Positions 35,712 through 44,235 of a stretch of 64,000 bases of DNA are shown piece after piece. Location of the stretch: contig NZ_JAKKCJ010000001.1 of the NCBI RefSeq assembly GCF_021726515.1, forward strand, positions 62,001-126,000, in the 5' to 3' direction. Both the position numbers and the translations under genes were made by a program. The notes beneath the pieces were generated by a model. It made no database searches. It saw nothing but the letters and a program-made list of their open reading frames with translations, and had not been told where the DNA came from. The stretch is from Vibrio sp. CK2-1 (lineage in GTDB: Bacteria; Pseudomonadota; Gammaproteobacteria; Enterobacterales; Vibrionaceae). Numbering within the stretch: the stretch's first letter is position 1; each line of letters opens with the position of its first letter.

Positions 35712-36599
35712 TTGAACACACCATCACAAAGCGCATCTCGATATCCTATCATCACTTTGACGTTCACTCTTTGTGCCTTAATCGCTTTTGCTGCCAATTC
35801 GGTACTCGCGCGCCTTGCGTTAATCGACAACAATATCGACCCTCTCAGCTTTACAAGTTTGCGCTTATTATCTGGCGCGATCATGTTGGCCGTTTTAGTC
35901 ATCATAACGTCTGCATCAAAAAATAAAGCAATCAAAATCCCGACACTTGAAGGCAGCGCCATATCGGCAATATTTCTGTTTATCTATGCTCTGTGCTTTT
36001 CGATTGCCTACCTTTCCATTAGTACTGGAACTGGCGCATTAATCCTATTTGGCGCTGTACAAATCACCATGATTATTTACCAATTATTGAAGGGTAATAA
36101 GCTTAAATTGGTCGAGTGGGTTGGGATAGGTTTAGCGTTCAGCGGATTTGTTTACTTAGTACTTCCAAGTTTATCAACACCATCCTTTAGCGGTTTTTTA
36201 TTAATGGTAATCTCAGGCGTTGCTTGGGCAGGTTATACCATTAGAGGCAAAGGCAGCCGCGATCCTTTAAGTGATACCGCAGGTAACTTTATTCGTAGCC
36301 TGCCGCTCTGTCTTATTGTGTTATTTTATATTTTGATGACGCAGCACACCTTAACCAACACAGGGATAACGCTTGCCATTATTTCAGGTGCGATTACGTC
36401 TGGAGTGGGATATGCGATTTGGTATATTGCACTGAAGGGGTTATCTGCGACTCAAGCTGGTATTGTTCAACTACTGGTGCCCGTCATTGCGGCACTAGGT
36501 GGGATGATTTTAGTACAAGAGCCGATCACGATGTCATTTGTTGTGGCATCAATCATGATTTTGTCAGGTATATTGCTGATAACGTTACAAAAGAAGTAA
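35712..36599 (+). CDS. DMT-superfamily transporter (EamA)
   Basis: 295 residues, ten hydrophobic helices in two EamA repeats; TSLRLLSGAIML ends repeat one's opening and PVIAALGGMILVQEPITMSF is the typical end of repeat two. The start is TTG at 35712. The substrate is unknown; relatives export amino acids or metabolites. Its stop is followed within 4 bases by a palindromic repeat copy that may act as terminator. Confidence 0.85.
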   Translation: MNTPSQSASRYPIITLTFTLCALIAFAANSVLARLALIDNNIDPLSFTSLRLLSGAIMLAVLVIITSASKNKAIKIPTLEGSAISAIFLFIYALCFSIAYLSISTGTGALILFGAVQITMIIYQLLKGNKLKLVEWVGIGLAFSGFVYLVLPSLSTPSFSGFLLMVISGVAWAGYTIRGKGSRDPLSDTAGNFIRSLPLCLIVLFYILMTQHTLTNTGITLAIISGAITSGVGYAIWYIALKGLSATQAGIVQLLVPVIAALGGMILVQEPITMSFVVASIMILSGILLITLQKK

Positions 36600-36602
36600 G
36601 AC

Positions 36603-36642
36603 AATACCCAAGTGACTTCTAGATGCGAGTTACTTGGGTATA
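36603..36642. repeat. Short copy of the 6479-type repeat (both ends, no middle)
   Basis: ATACCCAAGTGACTT (36604-36618) and AGTTACTTGGGTAT (36628-36641) are the two ends of the 267-bp element joined through a 9-base spacer. It looks like an internal deletion. It can fold into a hairpin right after the DMT transporter stop codon. Confidence 0.75.
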
Positions 36643-36700
36643 CAACATGAAAAATGCTCATAATAACGGATACTACGAGCACAATAAGTAACCTTAGCGA

Positions 36701-36937
36701 CTAGCTCGCCACTTTTACTTTGATTTTACTGTTATCAATTTCTTTGCCATTTAGCGCAAATCTCGCGGTTTTAGCTTGGTCTAAATCAGGCATATACACA
36801 AAGCCAAAGCCTTTTGATTGACCAGTTTCTTGGTCCAGAACAAGGGTACATTCACCCACTTCACCAAATTCTTCAAATAATTTACGCATTTCAATTTCTG
36901 TGGTTTGGCGAGCAAGGTTGCGGACTAAAAGCTTCAT
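36701..36937 (-). CDS. Small RRM RNA-binding protein
   Basis: 78 residues, a single RNA-recognition motif. RNP2 is LLVRNL (3-8) and RNP1 is KGFGFVYM (42-49), with the aromatic residues intact. Bacterial RRM proteins of this size are often cold- or stress-related; the target RNAs are unknown. Single gene, divergent from the PfpI-like gene. Confidence 0.92.
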   Translation of the reverse strand: MKLLVRNLARQTTEIEMRKLFEEFGEVGECTLVLDQETGQSKGFGFVYMPDLDQAKTARFALNGKEIDNSKIKVKVAS

Positions 36938-37112
36938 AGCATTTCTCTTTAATGTTGTGTACTGAGTTTGAATTTGTATACCGAAAAAACTGATATATCT
37001 ATCTCTAATAATGACACATAAAACAAACTAGGTATGTTTTAATCTTCCTATTCGCAACATTTCATTGTAAAAGGAAGTGAAAGGTAAACCACTATTCACT
37101 CAAGGAAGAAAA

Positions 37113-37691
37113 ATGAACATTGGTATCTATATTTATGATAATGCTGAAGTACTGGATTTTTCCGGGCCTTATGAAGTTTTTACGACCGCGAATCGTGTAT
37201 GCAGCCCCTCACCATTTAATGTGTTTTTAATTGCAGAAAACTTGCAGCTGGTAAAAGCTCGCTCAGGATTTAACGTTCTACCGCATTTTGACATTTCAAA
37301 TCACCCTAAATTAGATGTCTTAATCGTTGTAGGTGGCGATCACACTCAAGAGATCAATAATGAATTGGCTATTGATTGGATTTCTCAACAAGGTCAAACC
37401 GTCCCTTTAATCACTTCCGTTTGCACTGGCGCTTTTTTACTGGCTAAAGCTGGCATTCTGCAAGCTCACAAAGCCACCACACATTGGGAAGATATTGCAG
37501 ACTTACGCCAACAATTCCCTCCCCTAGAAGTATTAGAGAATGTGCGTTGGGTACAGGATGGCAATCGAATTAGTTCAGGTGGGATCTCTGCTGGCATTGA
37601 TATGAGTTTATTTATTGTCAGCGAGTTGACTAGCATTGAAACAGCAGAAGCCACAGCCAAGCAGATGGAGTTTCGCTGGCAGCGCAATTAG
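37113..37691 (+). CDS. DJ-1/PfpI family protein
   Basis: 192 residues from ATG 37113, with AAGGAAGA upstream. A class-I-amidotransferase-like domain with the nucleophile-elbow Cys104 in SVCTGAFLLAKAG and THWED (about 122-126), close to the N-terminal half of AraC-type GATase regulators, but with no HTH after it. Stand-alone relatives include isonitrile hydratase; activity cannot be fixed from sequence. Confidence 0.88.
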   Translation: MNIGIYIYDNAEVLDFSGPYEVFTTANRVCSPSPFNVFLIAENLQLVKARSGFNVLPHFDISNHPKLDVLIVVGGDHTQEINNELAIDWISQQGQTVPLITSVCTGAFLLAKAGILQAHKATTHWEDIADLRQQFPPLEVLENVRWVQDGNRISSGGISAGIDMSLFIVSELTSIETAEATAKQMEFRWQRN

Positions 37692-37732
37692 CCACATGAA
37701 TATTCTTTTCGCATATTAACTCCTAGCACCGA

Positions 37733-37766
37733 TAAAAAGCCCCTGCGACTAGTGTCAACAGGGGCT
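37733..37766 (-). terminator. Rho-independent terminator of the ectoine operon
   Basis: AGCCCCTG and CAGGGGCT form a perfect stem; on the minus strand it is followed by TTTTTATC. It lies about 65 bases past the aspartokinase stop. Confidence 0.9.
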
Positions 37767-37831
37767 GATTCTATTTAGCTATATGTCTACTTAGCTATAC
37801 TGAATGCAACTTATATTGAATGTAATCAATC

Positions 37832-39343
37832 TTAAGCCGCTTTTTCTTTCTCAGTCTTTTTATCTGATTTTACGCCATCGATAAATTCTTCATGCAAAGT
37901 ACAAATTGCCGACTCATAATTCTCATCATCAACCACAAATTGTACATCAACATTACGCATCGATGAGTGCGCCGCTCGAGGAGTAATATCTTGATTCATC
38001 AATGAAATCATACCGTGGCTTAACGCCTTGTTGGTATCAATTGATGCACCAATCACAGAAATCAAGGCCACCATCTTGCCGGTAATTTTAGCATTCGGGA
38101 ACGCTTTTTCGGCACGAGACAACACTTTGTTTTTACTCTTAGAGTTACCGCTTAAATAATAAGTAATTGAGTTTGCGTTCATTTCTTTACCAACAAGTTG
38201 GACACGCTCATCATTAATGATTTCCATTAATTCATAACCAACGTTATCGGCTTGTCCTACCATTGCTTGGTCAAAGATATGTAATGCGAAGACCTTATTA
38301 CGGCCTGCAATGATCTCAACTTTATCCGTATTACCTGCATAGCTGTGCGGGTTAAAAGCATGAGAAATCAAAGTACCTTTATGCTCTGGCTCAAAGGTAT
38401 TTTTAATCACAAGCTCAATGCCACTGCGACGTAAACCTGATGCGGCATTTGGATGAATCGCTTCCATACCTAGGTTGGCGAGTTGGTCAGCAACATCATA
38501 GTTAGTTTGTCCCATCGGGCGTACTTTTTCAGGCCCTACAATACGCGGGTCAGCCGTACTCAAATGGTACTCTTTATGAATAACCGCTTGTTGAGCTTTT
38601 GATAATACCGCTAAACGACTGAACGTCATTTCACTATAACCACGGTCATAGGTTTTCATTAAACCTTCTGAGCAATACACATAACCAGTAACAATCGGCA
38701 ACTCTTTGCTCATATCGATATCTTGAAGGGCATTTTCAATGACCGTATCAAGGTTACCCGAAACATCTTTACCTTCGCTTTGCTGTTCATCTAAATCCCA
38801 ACCGGATAAATCAACAAACTTAGCATTGATATCAAGAGTTTTTAGCTTCAAGCAAGTATTGTAGGCACTATGTGCTTCACCGATGGAAGATAAAAACTCT
38901 CGGATTTGCGGCAAATAATGCTGCATTGAAAACTGTCCATATTGGCAAGTTTCCATAATGTTATTAATACAGTTGGTCGCTTTAGCGATACGGTCTTTGA
39001 TAAAGTTATCGGCACGACGACGGCTGATTGGATCAGCAAACATGTTTTCGTTGATCAGCAACATACGCTGCTCAAGCTCTTCCATTGCATCAACCCAAGC
39101 ATCATCACGATCAGCAACTAAACGATAAATACCCGGTTTACCCGTACGCTTACATTCTAATAATGCATCGGTAATACCACCGTAGGCAGAGACCACAAAC
39201 ATGCGGTTATATGGATTTTCTGGGCGCAGTAGAATGTTATCAAGAACAGCATCAAAGGCTGACATGGAAGTACCGCCAATTTTTTCAACGGTATGATTTG
39301 CAGTTTTATTATTGGCAGTGTGGCTTCTATTTGAAGAAGTCAA
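37832..39343 (-). CDS. ask: Ectoine-pathway aspartokinase
   Basis: 503 residues from a TTG start at 39343 with AGGAG 6 bases upstream. The N-terminal kinase domain has VEKIGGTSMSAFDAVL (the K-GGT motif) and DRGYSEMTFSRLA; two ACT-like modules fill the C-terminal 150 residues (for example KMVALISVIGASIDTNKAL). This specialised Ask_Ect makes aspartyl phosphate for ectoine, probably with relaxed feedback control. Last gene of ectA-ectB-ectC-ask, separated from ectC by a 176-base spacer with an inverted repeat. Confidence 0.92.
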   Translation of the reverse strand: MTSSNRSHTANNKTANHTVEKIGGTSMSAFDAVLDNILLRPENPYNRMFVVSAYGGITDALLECKRTGKPGIYRLVADRDDAWVDAMEELEQRMLLINENMFADPISRRRADNFIKDRIAKATNCINNIMETCQYGQFSMQHYLPQIREFLSSIGEAHSAYNTCLKLKTLDINAKFVDLSGWDLDEQQSEGKDVSGNLDTVIENALQDIDMSKELPIVTGYVYCSEGLMKTYDRGYSEMTFSRLAVLSKAQQAVIHKEYHLSTADPRIVGPEKVRPMGQTNYDVADQLANLGMEAIHPNAASGLRRSGIELVIKNTFEPEHKGTLISHAFNPHSYAGNTDKVEIIAGRNKVFALHIFDQAMVGQADNVGYELMEIINDERVQLVGKEMNANSITYYLSGNSKSKNKVLSRAEKAFPNAKITGKMVALISVIGASIDTNKALSHGMISLMNQDITPRAAHSSMRNVDVQFVVDDENYESAICTLHEEFIDGVKSDKKTEKEKAA

Positions 39344-39401
39344 AATAAGCTCCTATGAAGTTCAATTAATTTAATTATTTCAATTTATATTTAGGTTTCT
39401 A

Positions 39402-39520
39402 GGTGCTAGTCCCTAGTAACTAGGCTTTGCCGCTGACTCTACATCAATAAAGCGGCAGTATTATCAACGTTGTTCGTTCAACTAGCCGCGATAACCTCTA
39501 GAAACTAGGGACTCGTAACC
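39402..39520. repeat. Imperfect long inverted repeat between ectC and ask
   Basis: The left arm (39402-39425) contains AGTCCCTAGT; the right arm (39495-39520) contains its exact reverse complement ACTAGGGACT, and the flanks extend the pairing to about 23 positions with mismatches. Inside is a GCCGCT/AGCGGC stem (39429-39434 with 39451-39456). The right arm touches the ectC stop codon. It could slow RNA decay or lower ask expression. Confidence 0.6.
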
Positions 39521-39909
39521 TACTCTTCGATTAATGGATAAACACCATTTTCATCATGGGTTTCCGCACCAGTAATTGGCGGGTTAAATACACAGGCCAT
39601 GACCATATCAGCATCTTTGTAAGCACGTAATTGGTGTTCATCGTGCTTGTCTAAAATGTACAAAGTACCTGGTTTAATTGGATACGTTTCGCCACCGACG
39701 ACTTCAATCTCGCCTTCGCCAGAAATACAGTAAACCGACTCTAGGTGGTTTTTGTAATGAATGTGTGTATCGGTGCCAGCATAGATGTTTGTAATATGGA
39801 ACGAGAAGCCCATTTTGTCGTCACGCAATAACATACGTACACTTTCCCACGTATCTGCGACTACTCGACGTTCACTGTTTCGGCATTCTTCTAATGTTCT
39901 TACAATCAT
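39520..39909 (-). CDS. ectC: L-ectoine synthase
   Basis: 129 residues, a cupin that cyclises N-acetyl-diaminobutyrate to ectoine. Motifs: [42 protein letters not shown] (metal/substrate site) and [15 protein letters not shown]. Length typical. It lies 92 bases after ectB in the operon. Confidence 0.95.
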   Translation of the reverse strand: MIVRTLEECRNSERRVVADTWESVRMLLRDDKMGFSFHITNIYAGTDTHIHYKNHLESVYCISGEGEIEVVGGETYPIKPGTLYILDKHDEHQLRAYKDADMVMACVFNPPITGAETHDENGVYPLIEE

Positions 39910-40001
39910 GTTTTATCCTTTTATTCATGCATCTAGGTATTCATTGGGCTCGTATATAGGGCCTCTGTTTACTCGAGACCCTACTTTTGAATTTGCGACA
40001 A

Positions 40002-41267
40002 TTAAGACGCTTTACGAGTCACCTTAGCGGAAATTTTCTCAACCGCTTTCTCGAAAATATGAATACCTTGTTCGAGTTCTGATTCGCTCACTGTCAATGG
40101 ACAGAAGAACTTCACAACTTCATCGTTTGGACCTGCAGTCTCAATCACCATGCCGTTTTCAAAACACTCGCTGGTGATCATGTCTGAGATATCGCCATCT
40201 TTACATTCAATACCCTGCATCAAACCACGGCCTTTAATGCCTTCAAATAGGTTTGAATATTGCTTCAAGGCTTTCTGTAATGATTTATTTAATTGCTCAG
40301 CACGCTCTTTAATGTGCGTTTCAAACTCATCATTGTGCCAGTAGGTATCAATCGCTTCTGCTGCCGTTACGAACGCATGGTTATTACCACGGAACGTACC
40401 GTTATGCTCACCCGGTGCCCATTGGTCTAACTCAGGCTTCATCAACGTAATTGCCATTGGCAGACCGTAACCACCGATTGATTTCGACAATGTCACCATA
40501 TCCGGTTTAATACCTGATGGCTCAAAGCTAAAGAAAGTACCCGTACGACCACAACCTGCTTGAATGTCATCAACAATCAACAAGATATCGTTGGTTTTAC
40601 AGATTTTCTCTAAACGCTGTAACCATTTATCAGAAGCAGCATTTAAGCCACCCTCACCTTGCACAACCTCAACAAGTACTGCTGCAGGCTTATCCAAACC
40701 ACCTGAATTATCATCAAGCATGGTTTCGAATAGCGCCAAACCATCAATGTCAGCATAGCCTTCATAAGGAATGCGAGTCACACCCGAAAGCGGCATTGCA
40801 GCGCCACCACGGTGATGCTGGTTACCTGTTGCAGCTAGCGCGCCGTAAGACACACCGTGGAAACCATTGGTAAAGGCAACGATATTTGTACGGCCTTTCA
40901 CTTTACGAGCCAGCTTCATAGCGGCTTCAACCGCATTGGTACCTGTTGGTCCAGTGAACTGAACTTTATATTCCAGATCACGTGGTTTTAAAATTTTGTC
41001 ATTAAAGCTTTCTAAAAAATGACCTTTCGCTTGTGAGTGCATATCTAGACCATGGGTTAAACCATCTTGGTCGATATAGTCGAGCAATGCTTTTTTAAGA
41101 ACAGGGTTGTTGTGGCCATAGTTCAACGAACCTGCACCGGCAAGAAAATCTAAGTAGCGATCTCCGTCTTCGGTATGAAGCCAGCAACCTTTCGCAGAAG
41201 AAAATACTACTGGGAAGTTGTTGGCATAACATTGAACGTTTGATTCGTGCTTTTTAAAGATATTCAT
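40002..41267 (-). CDS. ectB: Diaminobutyrate--2-oxoglutarate aminotransferase
   Basis: 421 residues, class-III aminotransferase. PLP Lys262 lies in LSKSIGGYG, the cofactor-binding Asp in [13 protein letters not shown] (about 233). It converts aspartate semialdehyde to 2,4-diaminobutyrate, the first committed step. Second gene of the operon, 86 bases after ectA. Confidence 0.95.
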   Translation of the reverse strand: MNIFKKHESNVQCYANNFPVVFSSAKGCWLHTEDGDRYLDFLAGAGSLNYGHNNPVLKKALLDYIDQDGLTHGLDMHSQAKGHFLESFNDKILKPRDLEYKVQFTGPTGTNAVEAAMKLARKVKGRTNIVAFTNGFHGVSYGALAATGNQHHRGGAAMPLSGVTRIPYEGYADIDGLALFETMLDDNSGGLDKPAAVLVEVVQGEGGLNAASDKWLQRLEKICKTNDILLIVDDIQAGCGRTGTFFSFEPSGIKPDMVTLSKSIGGYGLPMAITLMKPELDQWAPGEHNGTFRGNNHAFVTAAEAIDTYWHNDEFETHIKERAEQLNKSLQKALKQYSNLFEGIKGRGLMQGIECKDGDISDMITSECFENGMVIETAGPNDEVVKFFCPLTVSESELEQGIHIFEKAVEKISAKVTRKAS

Positions 41268-41353
41268 GTCTGATCCTGTCTATCATCCTATGTGTGTATC
41301 TCGATTGAGCGAATTCCCAATCAAGAATTTTTAAATACATTTGTTCGTGTTGG

Positions 41354-41899
41354 TTAACTCATGGCGAGAGGAATATGGAATAAATACTCACTATCGTGCT
41401 CACCATCAAAATGATTTTCTTTGTCTAAGAAAACACTTACGCGTCCTTCTTCACCATCTTCTCGCTCAAGTTTTCGGAATAAATTCCAAGAACCATGATT
41501 GTCTTTGGTAATCGTCGTCTCAATTGCAGCAACGCCAGCAACACACTCACGCGCTAATAACGATTTAATCATTCGATACGCTAACCCACAGCCGCGGCTA
41601 TTTTCCGCAACCGCTACCTGCCAGATAAAAAGAACTGGTCGATTAGGGTGACTTGATGGTTTGAGATAAGCGGAAACAAAACCTGCAATTTCACCATCTT
41701 TTTCAGCTAATACGCATGTATCGCTAAAATGTGATGCCTGCAAAAAGTTGCAGTAGGCAGAATTCGTATCCAAAGGAGGACACGACTCAATCAAAGCATT
41801 TACTTGATTGCCGTCGGTTATTTCGGGTTTTCTAAATGTTAACTCGTCCTGAGTTTTGGTCACTTTTTCGGGGTGTGCTACCCACGGTGCCGTAATCAT
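41354..41899 (-). CDS. ectA: Diaminobutyrate acetyltransferase
   Basis: 181 residues of GNAT fold: FRKPEITDGNQVNALIESC at the start, VLAEKDGEIAGFVSAYL and the acetyl-CoA loop VAVAENSRGCGLAYRMI. It acetylates the gamma-amino group of 2,4-diaminobutyrate. First gene of the ectoine operon; the region upstream has symmetric candidate operators. Confidence 0.94.
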   Translation of the reverse strand: MITAPWVAHPEKVTKTQDELTFRKPEITDGNQVNALIESCPPLDTNSAYCNFLQASHFSDTCVLAEKDGEIAGFVSAYLKPSSHPNRPVLFIWQVAVAENSRGCGLAYRMIKSLLARECVAGVAAIETTITKDNHGSWNLFRKLEREDGEEGRVSVFLDKENHFDGEHDSEYLFHIPLAMS

Positions 41900-42462
41900 C
41901 TTAGCCCTATTTTTTATTTGTACACTGTTTCTTTATTCGAACAATCTAGCTACCGATAAAGAAGCTCAGTGGCGATTAATTTTTATTAGTGCTCGTTGCT
42001 AAAATCAGCAACAATTGTTTAGTGCACTAATCAATTTCGTTTTAGATCATAACGTACTCGATTATTTTATCAACCCCTTATTCCTTAAGTGAATATATAG
42101 ATCACACTTAATGTATTGATAATAAAAATAATAACTGCATTGTGAATATTTTAAATAGCCAGAAAACACCTTTAGGGGTGTAATCAATAGTTCAGCAAAA
42201 AATCATATCAATGTCATATCAGTGAGCTACGCTTCAACGCACGAAGACTGGTAATGGAAGTTTTATTCCAAGAGGAGTTAGATCTGTAATCGAAGAGTTT
42301 CGATGCTCAATGTGGTAGGCAATAAAGGTGAAGAGTACAGCGTGATCAAGCTCTCAAATTAAGATCTAGTAACTGGATAATCCTGCTATTTTTTTAGCTG
42401 TAATTAAATTATGCTGTTGTTAGCATTTCATTTATTTTTATTGAACATTTAGGATGTTAACA
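41900..42462. promoter_or_regulatory. 563-base divergent control region of ectA and mgsA
   Basis: No gene of note. On the ectA side it has GTTGCT-AAAATC-AGCAAC (41995-42012), AACAATTGTT (42010-42019) and the perfect 12-bp palindrome TTAGTGCACTAA (42019-42030), with a further TTAGTGC half-site at 41987. These are good candidates for an osmolarity-responsive MarR-type regulator such as CosR, which controls ect genes in vibrios. Nearer mgsA there is a hairpin ATCGAA-GAGT-TTCGAT (42288-42303) but no clear function. Confidence 0.5.
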
Positions 42463-42918
42463 ATGAAGAAAACCATTCGCACAATGCCTGCGCACAAGAA
42501 TATCGCCCTGGTTGCTCACGATCACTACAAACCAGAGCTACTTCGCTGGGTTGTCGAGAATAAAGAGAAGCTACAAAGCCATTTTCTTTATGCCACAGGT
42601 ACAACAGGGAACATGTTAAGCCGCGAAACTGGGCTTGCGATCAAGAGTTTAATCAGTGGTCCTATGGGGGGAGATCAACAGCTTGGTGCTCTTATCTCTG
42701 AGGGGAAAATAGACATGATGATTTTCTTCTGGGATCCACTAAACGCAGTTCCTCACGATCCTGATGTTAAGGCACTACTACGCATAGCATCGGTATGGAA
42801 TATTCCAGTAGCAACCAACCGTGCAACCGCAAAATTCTTATTCAACTCCGTATTACTTGAGCAAGAAGTTGATATTGAGATCCCTGACTATCAAGCTTAT
42901 TTGAATGAGCGCCTTTGA
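42463..42918 (+). CDS. mgsA: Methylglyoxal synthase
   Basis: 151 residues from [49 protein letters not shown] (catalytic Asp) and [20 protein letters not shown] are the family core and follow E. coli MgsA closely. It turns dihydroxyacetone phosphate into methylglyoxal, a bypass of lower glycolysis under phosphate limitation. The start at 42463 fits the family better than an in-frame ATG 9 bases upstream. Single gene with its own terminator. Confidence 0.95.
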   Translation: MKKTIRTMPAHKNIALVAHDHYKPELLRWVVENKEKLQSHFLYATGTTGNMLSRETGLAIKSLISGPMGGDQQLGALISEGKIDMMIFFWDPLNAVPHDPDVKALLRIASVWNIPVATNRATAKFLFNSVLLEQEVDIEIPDYQAYLNERL

Positions 42919-42930
42919 TTTTCAATACAC

Positions 42931-42969
42931 CATCGCCAAACAAAACATCTTGTTTGGCGATGATTTTTT
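42931..42969 (+). terminator. Rho-independent terminator of mgsA
   Basis: CATCGCCAAACAA pairs perfectly with TTGTTTGGCGATG around a 6-base loop, followed by six T residues. It lies just before the convergent end of vasL. Confidence 0.93.
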
Positions 42970-42976
42970 ATTTAGA

Positions 42977-44173
42977 TCATTTATACCCAAGTAACTCTTC
43001 CAGTTGATCGACCTTCCAGTTAAGTCCGTCTAAACGTTGCTGTAAGATAGTCAATTCTTTTATCGCTTTTTCATTGTCACCAGCTTTAAGCAATTGCTCA
43101 ATATACCCAACACGAGCATAAATTGGTGATAAGCTTTTACCTACTTTAGTCACCGAATTCATCTCACTTTTTAAGCTATTTAAGTGGGTTTTCTGAATGC
43201 CTAAATTGACATTTGAAAGTTGGGTTCGTACTGAATCAAATTTATTCACCATCTCGTTAACTGCTTCAATACTCTCCTTTCTCTCCACTGACCACTGCTG
43301 CCTTAATAGAGCAACCTGTTCCTCATCATCAAGCAAAAACTCTAGCTTTTTTATGTTTTCATTTTGTCGACTCGGCGTTTCACCTAGCCAAAGTAAAGAG
43401 TTATTAGCCATATTGGAAATATAATGATTTAACGCCTCCCTTTGCTCTTTATCTAATGGCTTATCTGGTAAGGCATTTGACTGAATATAGCGAGTCGGAT
43501 CCAATCGATTGGGGGGCAATAAAAACTGATAGGCAACAAAGGAGGTAAGCAATAAGGTTAAAACATAATAATGCCATTTCGCTGTCGCTTTTTGTTCACT
43601 AGGTGGTGGAGTTGCAACGACCTTTTGCTTACTTCTATATTGAATTTCTAATCGATCAATATGTTCAAAAATCACATAAGCAATTCCATCCATATTGGCC
43701 ACGTATTCAGGTTGCTTTTCTATAAGAATTTGATCTATTTGCTCACAGTGACGCTCACATCGATACAAATGTCGAAGTATTTCATAGTTAGGCTTAAGCA
43801 GTTTGATTTCTTTAATAATACAACTATTAACCCAATCAATAAGTTCTTTGCGTTTATGCGCATTCTTTAGCTCTTTTGTAGATACAATCAGTGAAGATAA
43901 CAGCAACTCTAAACCGTTAGCCAACCCAACAATGCCATTCAGTTTTGTCGTTGCGACTGTGTAATAACAACAGAGCAATAGGTCTATTCCTGATTTTTCA
44001 GCAAGTAAGGTGCACTTTGTTTTAACCGCCTCCCAATCAGTCCCTCCTGAAAATGGAGAGTTTTGCTTATTTATTTCCGCTTTTACATCATCATAAATAT
44101 GACTTTTTCTAAGAGAACTCGAGTCGCTAACAAGGTTAAAAACACGGTGTTCAATATATACGCAGCTCGACAT
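42977..44173 (-). CDS. vasL: VasL-like T6SS protein (ImpA-N domain, TM helix, VasL domain)
   Basis: About 398 residues. The N-terminus resembles ImpA-N (RKSHIYDDVKAEINKQNSPF, GGTDWEAVK, LLLCCYYTVATTKLNG). A single helix (about 209-225) separates it from a C-terminal helical VasL-type region. Position after tssM matches vasL of V. cholerae. Related proteins with this layout (TagA class) help cap or hold the sheath. The final codons (ELLGYK) coincide with a 15-base match to the end of the 267-bp repeat. The start is uncertain between 44173 and 44182. Confidence 0.8.
   Translation of the reverse strand: MSSCVYIEHRVFNLVSDSSSLRKSHIYDDVKAEINKQNSPFSGGTDWEAVKTKCTLLAEKSGIDLLLCCYYTVATTKLNGIVGLANGLELLLSSLIVSTKELKNAHKRKELIDWVNSCIIKEIKLLKPNYEILRHLYRCERHCEQIDQILIEKQPEYVANMDGIAYVIFEHIDRLEIQYRSKQKVVATPPPSEQKATAKWHYYVLTLLLTSFVAYQFLLPPNRLDPTRYIQSNALPDKPLDKEQREALNHYISNMANNSLLWLGETPSRQNENIKKLEFLLDDEEQVALLRQQWSVERKESIEAVNEMVNKFDSVRTQLSNVNLGIQKTHLNSLKSEMNSVTKVGKSLSPIYARVGYIEQLLKAGDNEKAIKELTILQQRLDGLNWKVDQLEELLGYK
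42982..42996. repeat. 15-base match to the 6479-type repeat end inside the vasL 3' end
   Basis: TATACCCAAGTAACT is identical to the reverse complement of the right end of the 267-bp element at 6731-6745. It encodes part of the last six codons of vasL, next to its stop. Confidence 0.55.
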
Positions 44174-44235
44174 AATCCACATCCAAAGAAATCAGAGTGA
44201 GGCTTCCCTCACTCTCTTTTAAATTTATTAATTCG

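Noticed and set aside
42240..42420. Possible short gene or transposon remnant upstream of mgsA
   Set aside because: Only a 19-codon frame without a clear ribosome site; inverted AGATCT segments are too short to support a mobile element.
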